DNA from: Streptomyces caeruleatus
GTDB taxonomy: Bacteria > Actinomycetota > Actinomycetes > Streptomycetales > Streptomycetaceae
Direction of reading: 5' to 3'
Length of the DNA: 64,000 nucleotides
Assembly (NCBI RefSeq): GCF_001514235.1
Contig: NZ_KQ948933.1
Coordinates: 355,003 to 419,002, forward strand
Below, one piece after another: positions 24,473 to 32,501 of this stretch (the first letter of the stretch is position 1; every line of letters begins with the position of its first letter). The translations under genes were made by a program, and so were the position numbers. A model generated the notes under the pieces. That model did no database searches and was not told the origin of the DNA. It worked only from the letters and a program-made list of their open reading frames with translations.

Positions 24473-24580
24473 GCCGGATCCGGGCCTGTCCGACATCAGT
24501 GAGCCGGGTCCGGGCCCGCCCGACATCAGTGCGCCGCGTCCGGACCCGCCCCCACCAGTGCGCCGCGTCCGGACCCGCCC
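24462..24580 (+). repeat. 30-base tandem repeat, four units
   Basis: Units begin at 24462, 24492, 24522 and 24552 and share the pattern GACATCAGTG-(A/C)GCCG-GTCC-GG-CC-GCCC. Unit 1 carries the stop of the caspase-like gene (TGA in GAGTGAGCC). In another plus frame the array would encode repeated DISEPGPGPP peptides. It fills most of the convergent gap before the aldehyde dehydrogenase. Confidence 0.75.
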
Positions 24581-24612
24581 CCCACCGGTGGGAGCCTGCC
24601 CCCCCCCGGCAC

Positions 24613-26076
24613 TCACCCCGGCCACACGATCGCCTGGACCTCGCTGTACGCGTGCAGCGCGTACGACCCGACGTCCCGGCCGACCCCGCTCTTCTTGAAC
24701 CCTCCGAACGGCGCCTCCATGTTGCGCCCGACGGTGTTGATCCCGACCCCGCCGGCCCGCAACCGTCGCGCGACCCGGAAGGCGCGGGCCACGTCACCGG
24801 ACCAGACGTAGTCGATCAGGCCGTAGTCGGTGTCGTTGGCGAGGGCGATGCCCTCTTCCTCGTCGTCGAAGGGGATGACGCAGACGACCGGCCCGAAGAT
24901 CTCCTCCCGGGCGACGCGCATGTCGTTGGTGCAGTCGGCGAGGAGGGTGGGCGCGACGTAGAACCCCTTCCCGTACGGCGGACGTTCGCCCCCGGCCACC
25001 ACCACGGCACCTTCCTTCCGGCCCGTCTCCACGTACGACTCCACCCGGTCCCGGTGCTCCGCCGAGATCACCGGCCCGACGACCGTGCCCGCCGCACGCG
25101 GATCCCCGACCGTCAACCGCCCGGCGTACGCCGCCAGTTGCTCGACGAGCCGGTCGTACACGCCCCGCTGGGCCAGCACCCGCGTGGGGGCCGTGCAGAT
25201 CTGCCCGCTGTAGAAGGAGAACGTCGTCCCGATCCCGGCCACCGCCGACCCGACGTCCGCGTCGTCGAAGACGACCGCCGCGCCCTTCCCGCCGAGCTCC
25301 ATCAGCTGGCGTCGCATGTCCCGCCCGCACACCTCGGCGATGCGCTGCCCGACCGCGGTGGACCCGGTGAAGCTCACCATGTCGACGTCCGGGGAGGACA
25401 CGGCCGCCTCGCCGATCTCGACCGCGCGGCCGGAGACGACGTTCACGACACCCGCCGGCACGCCCGCGGCCTCCAGCGCCTCCGCCATCCGGTAGACGGA
25501 CAGGGGATCCTGCGGGGCCGGCTTCACGACGACCGTGTTGCCCATGGCCAGCGCGGGGGCGATCTTGCCGGCCGGGTTGGCCCACGGGTTGTTGTACGAG
25601 GTGACGCAGGTGACGACCCCGACGGGCTGACGGACGGCCAGCGCGCCCATCACGCCCGCCTTCCCCATCGGCCCGGCCTCGTTGATCTGCGGCGCGACGG
25701 CCCACTCGGCGGGCTCCACGCGCGCGTACCGCCGGAACCGGGCGGCACCCACCCCCACCTGCATGGCCCGCGCCGTGCCGGTCGTCGCCCCGGTCTCGGC
25801 CTGGGCGAGTTCGGCGTACGACGCGAAACGCTCGCCGATGATCCGCGCCGTACGCCCCAGTACGGCCGCCCGTTCCTCCGGCGTCGTACGCGACCACGGC
25901 CCGAAGGCCTCGCGGGCCGCGGCGCAGGCCGCGTGCACCTGATCGCGCGAAGCCTCCGGAGCCCATCCGACGGTCTCCTCGGTGGCCGGGTCGACGACGC
26001 CGTAGTAGCCGCCCTCCGGCTCCACCCACGAGCCTCCGACGAACAGCCGCTGCCGCCCCGCCCCTTCGAGGCTCAC
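24613..26076 (-). CDS. aldehyde dehydrogenase family protein
   Basis: A 487-residue protein from GTG 26076, overlapping the amidohydrolase stop (GTGA). NAD(P)-ALDH landmarks: VTSYNNPWANPAGKIAPALA, VVVKPAPQDPLSV, SFTGSTAVGQRIAE, the general base in MELGGKGAAVVFDDAD (about residue 260) and the nucleophile Cys in FYSGQICTAPTRVLA (about residue 294). REEIFGPVVCVIPFD and APFGGFKKSGVGRD complete the fold. It oxidises an aldehyde to an acid, probably produced by the neighbouring SDR or LLM enzymes. Last gene of a four-gene minus unit. Confidence 0.92.
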   Translation of the reverse strand: MSLEGAGRQRLFVGGSWVEPEGGYYGVVDPATEETVGWAPEASRDQVHAACAAAREAFGPWSRTTPEERAAVLGRTARIIGERFASYAELAQAETGATTGTARAMQVGVGAARFRRYARVEPAEWAVAPQINEAGPMGKAGVMGALAVRQPVGVVTCVTSYNNPWANPAGKIAPALAMGNTVVVKPAPQDPLSVYRMAEALEAAGVPAGVVNVVSGRAVEIGEAAVSSPDVDMVSFTGSTAVGQRIAEVCGRDMRRQLMELGGKGAAVVFDDADVGSAVAGIGTTFSFYSGQICTAPTRVLAQRGVYDRLVEQLAAYAGRLTVGDPRAAGTVVGPVISAEHRDRVESYVETGRKEGAVVVAGGERPPYGKGFYVAPTLLADCTNDMRVAREEIFGPVVCVIPFDDEEEGIALANDTDYGLIDYVWSGDVARAFRVARRLRAGGVGINTVGRNMEAPFGGFKKSGVGRDVGSYALHAYSEVQAIVWPG

Positions 26077-27803
26077 CTGGTGGCCACCGTCCTGGTGTCC
26101 CGCCCGGACCGCAGCACCCGCCCGGGCACGGCCCCGCTCACCACGTCGTCCCGGATCGCCTCGACCCCGTTGACCCACACGGCCCGTACGCCGATCGCCT
26201 TGGAGTCCAGCCGTGGGCTGTCGCCCGGCAGGTCGTGCACCAGGGTGGCCGTGCCGGCGTCGATCCGCTCCGGGTCGAACAGCACCAGGTCGGCATGGAA
26301 GCCCTCCGCCACCCTCCCCCGCTCCCGCAGCCCGAACAGCCGCGCCGGATCGTCGGTCAGCATCTTCACGGCCTGCTCGAGACCGACCAGCTTCCGCCCG
26401 CGCAGACAGTCGCCGAGGAACCGGGTCGTGTACGGCGCCCCGCACATCCGGTCCAGATGCGCCCCGGCGTCGGACCCGCCGAGCAGCACGTCCTCGTGCT
26501 GCCAGGTCTCGGCGCGCAGGGTCCAGGAGGCGGGGTCGTTGTCGGTGGGCATGGGCCACAGGACGGTGCGCAGGTCGTCGGCGGCGCAGATCTCCACCAG
26601 ACACGCGAAGGGCTCCAGACCCCGCTCGCGCGCGATGTCCTGCACGACCCGCCCGCTCAGCCCACGGTTCGCCTCGCTGTACGTGTCCCCGATGACGTAC
26701 CGCCCGAAGTTCGTCAGCCGCCGGAAGACGCCCGCCTCCTTGGCGGTGGCGTGCCGGAGCAGTTCGGTCTGTACGTCCGGCTCACGCAGCCTGGCGATCC
26801 GCTCGGGCACGGGCAGCCCGAGGACCGGCCCCCACCCGGGGATGAGGTTCAGGGCGCAGAAGGTGCCCAGGGACATGTTCATCGGGGTGAGGATCGGCAT
26901 GGTGAGGGCCACCACCCGCCCGCCCGCCTTCCGGGCCTGCTCACTCGCGAGCAGCTGCCGCGGCACGCGCTCCGGAACGGCGGCGTCGATGGTCAGGACG
27001 TTCCAGTTGAGCGGTCGTCCGGCGGCGGCGCTCATCTCCACGAACAGGTCGATCTCGGCGTCGCTGAACTGGTCCAGACACCCCGCGACGATCGCCTCGA
27101 TCTGCGTCCCCTCGTGCTCCCCGACCGCCCGCGACATCGCCAGCAGCTCCTCCGGCCGCGCGTGCCGGGAGGCCACCGGCCTGCCGTCCCCGTCGGAGTG
27201 GCTCGACGACTGGGTGGTGGAGAACCCCCAGGCGCCAGCATCCATGGCATCGTGCAACAGCCGTACGATCTCGCCCAGCTGCTCCGCACTCGGCTGCCCG
27301 CCGACCGCGTCCGGCCCCATGACATACCGCCGCAGCGCGCAATGCCCCACCATGAACCCCGCGTTGACCGCGATCCGCCCTTCGAGCGCGTCCAGGTACT
27401 CCCCGAACGAACTCCAATTCCAAGGCGCTCCTTCCTCCAGCGACACCAACGACATCCCCTCGACCTTGGACATCATCCGCCGCGTGTAGTCGGCGTCCTC
27501 GGGACGGTCGGGACGCAGCGGCGCGAGCGTGAACCCACAGTTCCCGGCGGCGACGGTGGTCACGCCGTGGTTGAGGGAGGGGGTGGCGTACGGGTCCCAG
27601 AAGAGCTGGGCGTCGTAGTGGGTGTGGGGGTCGACGAAGCCGGGGGCGAGGACGAGCCCGGCGGCGTCCTCGGTGGTGCGGGCTTGTTCGGTGACGGTGC
27701 CGATGACGGCGACACGCCCGTCGCGTATCCCCACGTCGGCGGTGTACGCAGGCGCACCGGTCCCGTCAACGACGGTCGCCCGGTTGATGACGTGATCGAG
27801 CAT
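26073..27803 (-). CDS. amidohydrolase, N-acyl-D-amino-acid deacylase-like
   Basis: The 576-residue protein starts at ATG 27803, behind GAAGGAGGCAAGGCCC. Metal-binding motifs are VDPHTHYDAQLFWDP (HxH, about residue 60), GNCGFTLAP and HEDVLLGGSDAGAH (Asp). It belongs to the D-aminoacylase/dihydroorotase superfamily and hydrolyses an amide or cyclic imide of unknown identity. It is coupled to the ALDH downstream and follows the LLM gene, suggesting a catabolic pathway. The upstream extension of the frame is only the dispersed repeat. Confidence 0.85.
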   Translation of the reverse strand: MLDHVINRATVVDGTGAPAYTADVGIRDGRVAVIGTVTEQARTTEDAAGLVLAPGFVDPHTHYDAQLFWDPYATPSLNHGVTTVAAGNCGFTLAPLRPDRPEDADYTRRMMSKVEGMSLVSLEEGAPWNWSSFGEYLDALEGRIAVNAGFMVGHCALRRYVMGPDAVGGQPSAEQLGEIVRLLHDAMDAGAWGFSTTQSSSHSDGDGRPVASRHARPEELLAMSRAVGEHEGTQIEAIVAGCLDQFSDAEIDLFVEMSAAAGRPLNWNVLTIDAAVPERVPRQLLASEQARKAGGRVVALTMPILTPMNMSLGTFCALNLIPGWGPVLGLPVPERIARLREPDVQTELLRHATAKEAGVFRRLTNFGRYVIGDTYSEANRGLSGRVVQDIARERGLEPFACLVEICAADDLRTVLWPMPTDNDPASWTLRAETWQHEDVLLGGSDAGAHLDRMCGAPYTTRFLGDCLRGRKLVGLEQAVKMLTDDPARLFGLRERGRVAEGFHADLVLFDPERIDAGTATLVHDLPGDSPRLDSKAIGVRAVWVNGVEAIRDDVVSGAVPGRVLRSGRDTRTVATR

Positions 27804-27843
27804 GGGCCTTGCCTCCTTCGAGTCCGGCGAGGTCTGCCTACCC

Positions 27844-27891
27844 AGGGGCGCGGGGAACTGCGCGACCAGCCACAACGAACCCGCACCCGCC
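27844..27891. repeat. dispersed Streptomyces intergenic repeat, copy 2
   Basis: GGGGCGCGGGGAACTGCGCG then ACCAGCCACAACGAACCCGC, the reverse complement of the element at 17826-17869. It separates the LLM gene from the amidohydrolase gene and may fold as a hairpin. Confidence 0.8.
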
Positions 27892-27899
27892 AACGACGC

Positions 27900-29018
27900 T
27901 CAGACACCCCTCCGGAACCGCGAAGTCCGATGAACAGGATCCGTATCGATCTTCGGAATCACGTGCTCCCCGATCAACCGAATCGTCTGCAACGTCTCCT
28001 CCTTCGGCACCCCCACCGGCAACCCGAAGCTCAACTGATCCGCCCCGGCCTGCTCCCACCGCTTGCACTGCGTGAGCACCTCGTCCGGATCCCCGCAGAT
28101 CAACAACTCCTCCTCGATGAGAAGCTCCACGAACTCCGCCGTGTACTCCGGCAGCGTCTCCGGCCACACCGGGAACCCCTCGGGACGAGGAAACGTGTCG
28201 TGGTACCGGAACACCAGCGACGGCAGATAGTGCAACTCCCCCCGCACCGCGATCTCGATCGCCTCGGCATGCGTCGGCGCGCAGATCGCCGTCGTCGTCA
28301 CCATCACGTTGTCGTTGACGAAGTCACCGATCGGCTCGGCGTTCACGACCGCCGTCTTGTACTGCTCCAGCACCCACTCCATGTCGGAGACCTTCTGCAC
28401 GCTGAACCCGAGCACCCCGAGCCCCTTCTTCGCGGCCATCGCGTACGACGGCGGCGACCCGGCGGCGTACCACATCGCGGGGTGCGACTTCCCGTACGGC
28501 TTGGGCAGCACCTTGCGCGGCGGCAGCGACCAGTGCTTGCCCTGGAAGCCCGCGTACTCGTCCTGGAGCCACATCTTGGGGAACTCGGCGATGGTCTCTT
28601 CCCAGATCTCCTTGGTGAAGTTCATATCGGTCACGCCCGGTATGAACCCGAGGATCTCGTGCGAGCCCGCACCGCGCCCCGACCCGAACTCGAAGCGGTT
28701 GCCGGTGAGATGGTCGAGCATCGCGACCTTCTCGGCGACCTTGACCGGGTGGTTGACCTGGGCGAGCGGGTTGAAGATCCCGGAGCCCAGATGGATCCGT
28801 TCCGTCGCGTGCGCGAGATAGCCCAGGTACACGTCGTTGGCGGAGAGGTGTGAGTACTCCTCCAGGAAGTGGTGCTCCGACGCCCAGGCGTACTTGAAGC
28901 CCGACTTGTCCGCCTGGATGACGTACTCGGTCTCCTCCATCAGCGCCTTGTGCTCGGCGAGCGGGTCGGTCTCGGCGCGCTTGCCCACGTATCCCTGTAC
29001 AAAGAGCCCGAATTCCAA
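27900..29018 (-). CDS. LLM-class flavin-dependent monooxygenase
   Basis: A 372-residue protein starting at ATG 29018 after AAGGAGGTTCACC-type sequence on the plus strand's mirror (GGAATTCGGG region is coding). Family features are MEFGLFVQGYVG, FKYAWASEHHFLEEY, HLGSGIFNPLAQVNHPVKVA and NRFEFGSGRGAGSHEILG. It probably oxygenates or oxidises a substrate with reduced FMN or F420. A perfect 17-base palindrome lies 24 bases upstream (29043-29059), with two weaker copies behind it, so expression should be under a dedicated repressor. It is followed by the amidohydrolase and ALDH genes. Confidence 0.88.
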   Translation of the reverse strand: MEFGLFVQGYVGKRAETDPLAEHKALMEETEYVIQADKSGFKYAWASEHHFLEEYSHLSANDVYLGYLAHATERIHLGSGIFNPLAQVNHPVKVAEKVAMLDHLTGNRFEFGSGRGAGSHEILGFIPGVTDMNFTKEIWEETIAEFPKMWLQDEYAGFQGKHWSLPPRKVLPKPYGKSHPAMWYAAGSPPSYAMAAKKGLGVLGFSVQKVSDMEWVLEQYKTAVVNAEPIGDFVNDNVMVTTTAICAPTHAEAIEIAVRGELHYLPSLVFRYHDTFPRPEGFPVWPETLPEYTAEFVELLIEEELLICGDPDEVLTQCKRWEQAGADQLSFGLPVGVPKEETLQTIRLIGEHVIPKIDTDPVHRTSRFRRGV

Positions 29019-29042
29019 GGAGGTTCACCGTCCCCAGTAGTG

Positions 29043-29059
29043 TCTGACGCTGCGTCAGA
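29043..29059. promoter_or_regulatory. operator palindrome of the TGACG-N3-CGTCA family (LLM promoter)
   Basis: TCTGACGCTGCGTCAGA is a perfect dyad about a single central T. It is 24 bases before the LLM start at 29018, where a repressor would block transcription. Confidence 0.8.
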
Positions 29060-29109
29060 TCGGTGGGTGTGCCGCCGACTGTGGCACCGGGCGGAAGGAT
29101 GGTCAATAG

Positions 29110-29148
29110 TTGACGGGCAGTCAGATGGCGGCGTGACGGCAGTCAGAT
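29110..29148. promoter_or_regulatory. two degenerate copies of the same operator
   Basis: TTGACGGGCAGTCAGA (29110-29125) and GTGACGGCAGTCAGAT (29133-29148) keep the TGACG and GTCAGA halves with altered spacing. They lie behind the perfect site; the second overlaps the stop of the SDR gene. Confidence 0.5.
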
Positions 29149-29913
29149 GACCGAGACGCCCGCCAGCCAGCCCCCGTCGATCACGAACGGCTGCCCGGTG
29201 ATGTACGAGGAGTCCTCCGAGGTCAGGAACAGTGCGAGGCGTGCCACCTCCTGCGGCCTCCCGATCCGGCCGAGCGGCACGAGCTTGCGGTAGAGCCCGT
29301 CCAGCGCCCTCGACGTCTCCTCGGCGTCCGCGTCCGGGTCCAGCAGCGAGGGGTTGGACATCGCGGTGTCGATGGCGCCGGGGCACATGGCGTTGACCCG
29401 GATGCCGCGGGGCGCCAGCTCCAGCGCGGCGACCCGGGTGAGGCCGAGGATGGCGTGCTTGGTGGCGGAGTACGCCCCGACGGCCGCCATGCCGGTCACC
29501 GCGGTGTACGAGGCCGTGTTGACGATCGTGCCGCCGTCGGCCATCTCCGGCGCGACGGTCTTGACGCCGAGGAAGCAGCCGACCTGGTTGACCCGTACGA
29601 CCTGCATGAACTCATCGAGGGGGGTGTCGACGAGGGAGTTGAAGCGCAGGATGCCGGCGTTGTTGACCAGCCCGTCGACATGGCCGTAGGCCTGGCGCGC
29701 GGCGGCGACGGCGGCCTGCCAGTCGGCCTCCAGGCCCACGTCGAGGTGGACGTAGAGCGCCCCGATCTCCTCGGCGAGGGCCTTGCCCTGGTCGTCGAGC
29801 ACATCGGCGACGACGACGCCCGCCCCCTCCGCTGCGAACAGCCGCGCCTCCTGCTCCCCCTGTCCGCGCGCCGCCCCCGTGACGATGACGACCCGTCCGT
29901 CGAGCTTGCCCAT
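29143..29913 (-). CDS. short-chain dehydrogenase/reductase
   Basis: A 256-residue protein from ATG 29913. SDR motifs: VTGAARGQGEQEARLFA (TGxxxGxG cofactor loop, residue 12), HLDVGLEADW, LVNNAGILRFN (NNAG), and the catalytic YSATKHA (YxxxK, about residue 155) with an upstream Ser in NTASYTAV. It interconverts an alcohol and ketone with NAD(P), likely on a lipid or steroid-like substrate given the neighbours. First gene of a four-gene catabolic unit; an operator (29993-30009) lies 80 bases upstream. Confidence 0.92.
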   Translation of the reverse strand: MGKLDGRVVIVTGAARGQGEQEARLFAAEGAGVVVADVLDDQGKALAEEIGALYVHLDVGLEADWQAAVAAARQAYGHVDGLVNNAGILRFNSLVDTPLDEFMQVVRVNQVGCFLGVKTVAPEMADGGTIVNTASYTAVTGMAAVGAYSATKHAILGLTRVAALELAPRGIRVNAMCPGAIDTAMSNPSLLDPDADAEETSRALDGLYRKLVPLGRIGRPQEVARLALFLTSEDSSYITGQPFVIDGGWLAGVSVI

Positions 29914-29992
29914 TACGGCCCCCTTCGAGAGGTGGAACGGTGGACCCCGCAGCGTGAACCCCGCAGCGTGAACTCCGCATCGTAGCGCCATA

Positions 29993-30009
29993 CCTGACGA
30001 AGCGTCAGA
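29993..30009. promoter_or_regulatory. operator palindrome, SDR promoter
   Basis: CCTGACGAAGCGTCAGA, matching TCTGACG-N3-CGTCAGA at all but one outer base. A direct repeat of CCGCAGCGTGAAC sits between it and the SDR start (about 29947-29973). Confidence 0.75.
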
Positions 30010-30107
30010 TGCAAGTCCTGAGGGTTGCTGAGGCGAATCTCACGTGACTCACAAGTAGGGATGTTTGACCCTGTCGGCGCGCGTCAAGGGAATCCAAAAT
30101 CCTTGCC

Positions 30108-30851
30108 ATGTCCAAGCGGAGACTGAAGAACAAGAAGATCAGGATCGTGGCGGTCGGATCGGCCGTCGTGACCGGCGGGGCCTTGGCCGCCGTACTCCTG
30201 CCGTCGGCGAACGCCGCCGAGGAGAAGACGCCCGACCAGATCATGGATCTGTGCAAGCGGGCCAAGGTGGTCAACGGGAAGGAACAGGACCTCTTCGATT
30301 TCGGCGGGCATCCGATCGCCGGGCCGTCTTTCGGGTCCGACAACTGCGATTTCGTGGAGACCGAGTTCGAGACGTTCAACGGGCCGACCGAGAAATCCTC
30401 CATCGACTTCCCGAACTGTGAACCGAACGCCACCGGACCGGCGAAGGTGTCGATCACCTGGTCGGCCACGGCGGCGCAGGGCCAGGGCAAGTACACCGTG
30501 ACCCAACAGGGCGGCGGCGGAGGCCTCTTCGGATTTCTGAGCGGGTCGTGGCTCAAGCACAAGGGCACCCTCGACATGACGCTGAAGTCGGAGACCGCGG
30601 GCGACACGGAACAGCGGGACGTGCCGGTCGGCAAGGTGCTGCACATGGAGTTCACGCCGAAGATGCAGCGGATGACCGGCGAGTGGCGGGTGCGGATCGA
30701 CGCCGACCCGGGCGACTTCGCCACGAACCCCTCCCCCGAGCAGAACTTCGTGGCGCCGGACGTCGTCGAGGGCCCCGTCATCCTGCCGGGCGCGGCCGGT
30801 GCCCCCGGTGTCGTGGACGGCACCTCCAAGGCCGTACTGACCGACTGCTGA
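30108..30851 (+). CDS. secreted protein, paralogue of the next gene
   Basis: The 247-residue protein has a Sec-type signal (KIRIVAVGSAVVTGGALAAV, cleavage after ANA near residue 35). The mature part has CDFVETEFETF...NC and long stretches alternating polar and hydrophobic residues (KVSITWSATAAQ, KYTVTQQGGGGG, TLDMTLKSE), a glycine loop, and a C-terminal VLHMEFTPKMQRMTGEWRVR. Terminal Cys suggests a disulphide with an inner Cys. The pattern of strands resembles secreted beta-rich proteins such as aerolysin-fold toxins, but no family match can be claimed. The next gene begins 45 bases on and is a paralogue. Confidence 0.7.
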   Translation: MSKRRLKNKKIRIVAVGSAVVTGGALAAVLLPSANAAEEKTPDQIMDLCKRAKVVNGKEQDLFDFGGHPIAGPSFGSDNCDFVETEFETFNGPTEKSSIDFPNCEPNATGPAKVSITWSATAAQGQGKYTVTQQGGGGGLFGFLSGSWLKHKGTLDMTLKSETAGDTEQRDVPVGKVLHMEFTPKMQRMTGEWRVRIDADPGDFATNPSPEQNFVAPDVVEGPVILPGAAGAPGVVDGTSKAVLTDC

Positions 30852-30896
30852 CCAGCCCCGACCCCCTCGAAAGCCCGACCCCCCACAGGAGATCCC

Positions 30897-31688
30897 ATGA
30901 CCCGCGCCAACCGCGCCAGAAGCCACCGCAGCAAGAAGAAGCGCCTCACCCTCGCCCTGGCCCCGGTGGTAGCCCTCGCGGTGGCCGTCCCGCTGATGAA
31001 CTCGGCCGGTGCCGCGACCCCCTCCGAAGTCAGCGCCGACTGCGCCGCGGACTCGGACAAGCTGGAGAACTGCGAGTTCGTCGACGTCCAGGTCAAGCGG
31101 GACAACCTCGGACCCAACCAGCGTGTCTCCGCGGTCACCGACAACTGCGGATCGACGGGCACGGCCTCGAAGACCTTCAACGTGAGCGCCTCGGTCACCC
31201 GGACCATCCAGCTGGAGGACGGATTCACCGCCGCCGCCGACACGAAACTCGGCAATTCCTTCTTCGAGATCGGCGTGAAGTTCAACACGTCGGAAATCAA
31301 CATCACGCGTGACGACAAGACGACGACGCTGGCGTTCAGCCGGACGGACACCGTGCAGGGGGACAGCCTCGGCTTCTTCATGTGGTCGGCCAAGCGCACC
31401 GATGTGAGCGGATTCCTGCGGGCCACGTACAAGGAGGAGCAGAACGGCCAGAAGGTCTTCTTCTCGCCGGGCGAGGGCTCCACGGGCGTCCATGTCTTCT
31501 ATCCGCAGATCCTGAAGAACGGAACTCCCGACGGCCGCCTCTGGCTGCGCAATGTGAAGTGCGGAACTCCCGAAGCGTCCGGAATTCAGAATTCGACGCG
31601 TGCCCTGAGGGCGGAACCGGGATTCGGCGCGGGCGGTGAGAACGTCACCGACGTCGAGATCCCGCTGGCGGAGGTTCCGGCGCCGTAG
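30897..31688 (+). CDS. secreted beta-rich protein, paralogue of the previous gene
   Basis: A 263-residue protein with a basic N-terminus and a signal peptide (LTLALAPVVALAVAVPLM, cleavage near SAGA-A). CEFVDVQVKRDNLGP and a following NCGSTG align with CDFVETEFETFNGP and NC in the gene before. The central 90 residues alternate Ser/Thr with hydrophobics (FNVSASVTRTIQLEDGFTAA, EINITRDDKTTTLAFSRTDT), then VSGFLRATYKEEQNG, as in amphipathic hairpins of beta-barrel pore-forming proteins. Translation likely starts after CAGGAGATCCC. Extracellular; function unknown. Confidence 0.7.
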   Translation: MTRANRARSHRSKKKRLTLALAPVVALAVAVPLMNSAGAATPSEVSADCAADSDKLENCEFVDVQVKRDNLGPNQRVSAVTDNCGSTGTASKTFNVSASVTRTIQLEDGFTAAADTKLGNSFFEIGVKFNTSEINITRDDKTTTLAFSRTDTVQGDSLGFFMWSAKRTDVSGFLRATYKEEQNGQKVFFSPGEGSTGVHVFYPQILKNGTPDGRLWLRNVKCGTPEASGIQNSTRALRAEPGFGAGGENVTDVEIPLAEVPAP

Positions 31689-31752
31689 TCCGCGGTCGCC
31701 GGTCCGGTGCCGGTTTGGTTGCTGGTCCGGTTGCCGGTCCGGTTGCCGGTTC

Positions 31753-32367
31753 TCAGGCGCGAAGCACGGGCGCGGCTCCCAGCCACCGCAGGACCGCGTC
31801 CGTGCTGCCGCGTGCGTCGAGCTTGGCGTAGATGTTGCTGAGGTTGTTGCGGACGGTCTTCTCGCTCAGCCGTAATCGCAGCCCGATCTCCTGCGCGCCC
31901 AAGCCGGTCGACAGCAGCTCCATGATCTGCCGTTCACGCGGCGAGAGCGCCTCCCGCAGCCGCTCCAGCGCCTCCCCGCCGGCGGGCAGCCGCCGCACCC
32001 CTTCCCGCAGGGCGGCGCAGGCCGCCGGGGAGAGGTAGGTGTGGCCGACGGTGGCGCCCACGACGGCCGAGGAGAGCATGCAGGTGCAGTAGTCGCCCTC
32101 GACCAGATAGCCCGCCCCGCCCCGGAACACCTCGACGATGGCCTCGACGTCCCGGCACGGGCTGATCACGATCGCGGGGATGTCGGTGGCGGGCAGTTCC
32201 CGTACGGCCACGGCAGGGTCCGCGCGGTAGAGGATCACGACGTCCGCCGCCACGCCCAGGGGCACCACCCGCCCGACGTACGCGTCGTCCGGAGCCGGCC
32301 AGTCGGGATGCGGCCAGGCACCCTCGGGGCAGGCGAGGGCGACGGTGAGTTTCCGGGAAGCGCGCAC
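31753..32367 (-). CDS. orphan LuxR-family regulator with degenerate receiver
   Basis: A 204-residue protein from GTG 32367. The C-terminal LuxR helix-turn-helix is clear: LSPRERQIMELLSTGLGAQE, then RLRLSEKTVRNNLSNIYAKL. The N-terminal part has the alternating pattern of a response-regulator receiver, but the usual phospho-acceptor (DVV-LD) reads DVVILYRAD, so phosphorylation is unlikely. A TTA codon (31873-31875) lies in the recognition region, implying bldA control. No sensor kinase is adjacent. It converges with the secreted-protein pair, which might be targets. Confidence 0.8.
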   Translation of the reverse strand: MRASRKLTVALACPEGAWPHPDWPAPDDAYVGRVVPLGVAADVVILYRADPAVAVRELPATDIPAIVISPCRDVEAIVEVFRGGAGYLVEGDYCTCMLSSAVVGATVGHTYLSPAACAALREGVRRLPAGGEALERLREALSPRERQIMELLSTGLGAQEIGLRLRLSEKTVRNNLSNIYAKLDARGSTDAVLRWLGAAPVLRA

Positions 32368-32501
32368 GTCATTGTGTCCTTCCGCCGAGGCCGTACGGGC
32401 GTACGTCTACGTCAGTACGTCCATACATACGGCGCTCGGCGTGGACATGTTCAAGCTTTCAAGGAGCGGGGGCGCTCCGCTGGTGTGCCGGGTTACGGGC
32501 G

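Noticed and set aside
24613..26604. 663-codon extension of the aldehyde dehydrogenase
   Set aside because: The N-terminal 176 residues are an arginine-rich shadow of the amidohydrolase; the GTGA start at 26076 is better.
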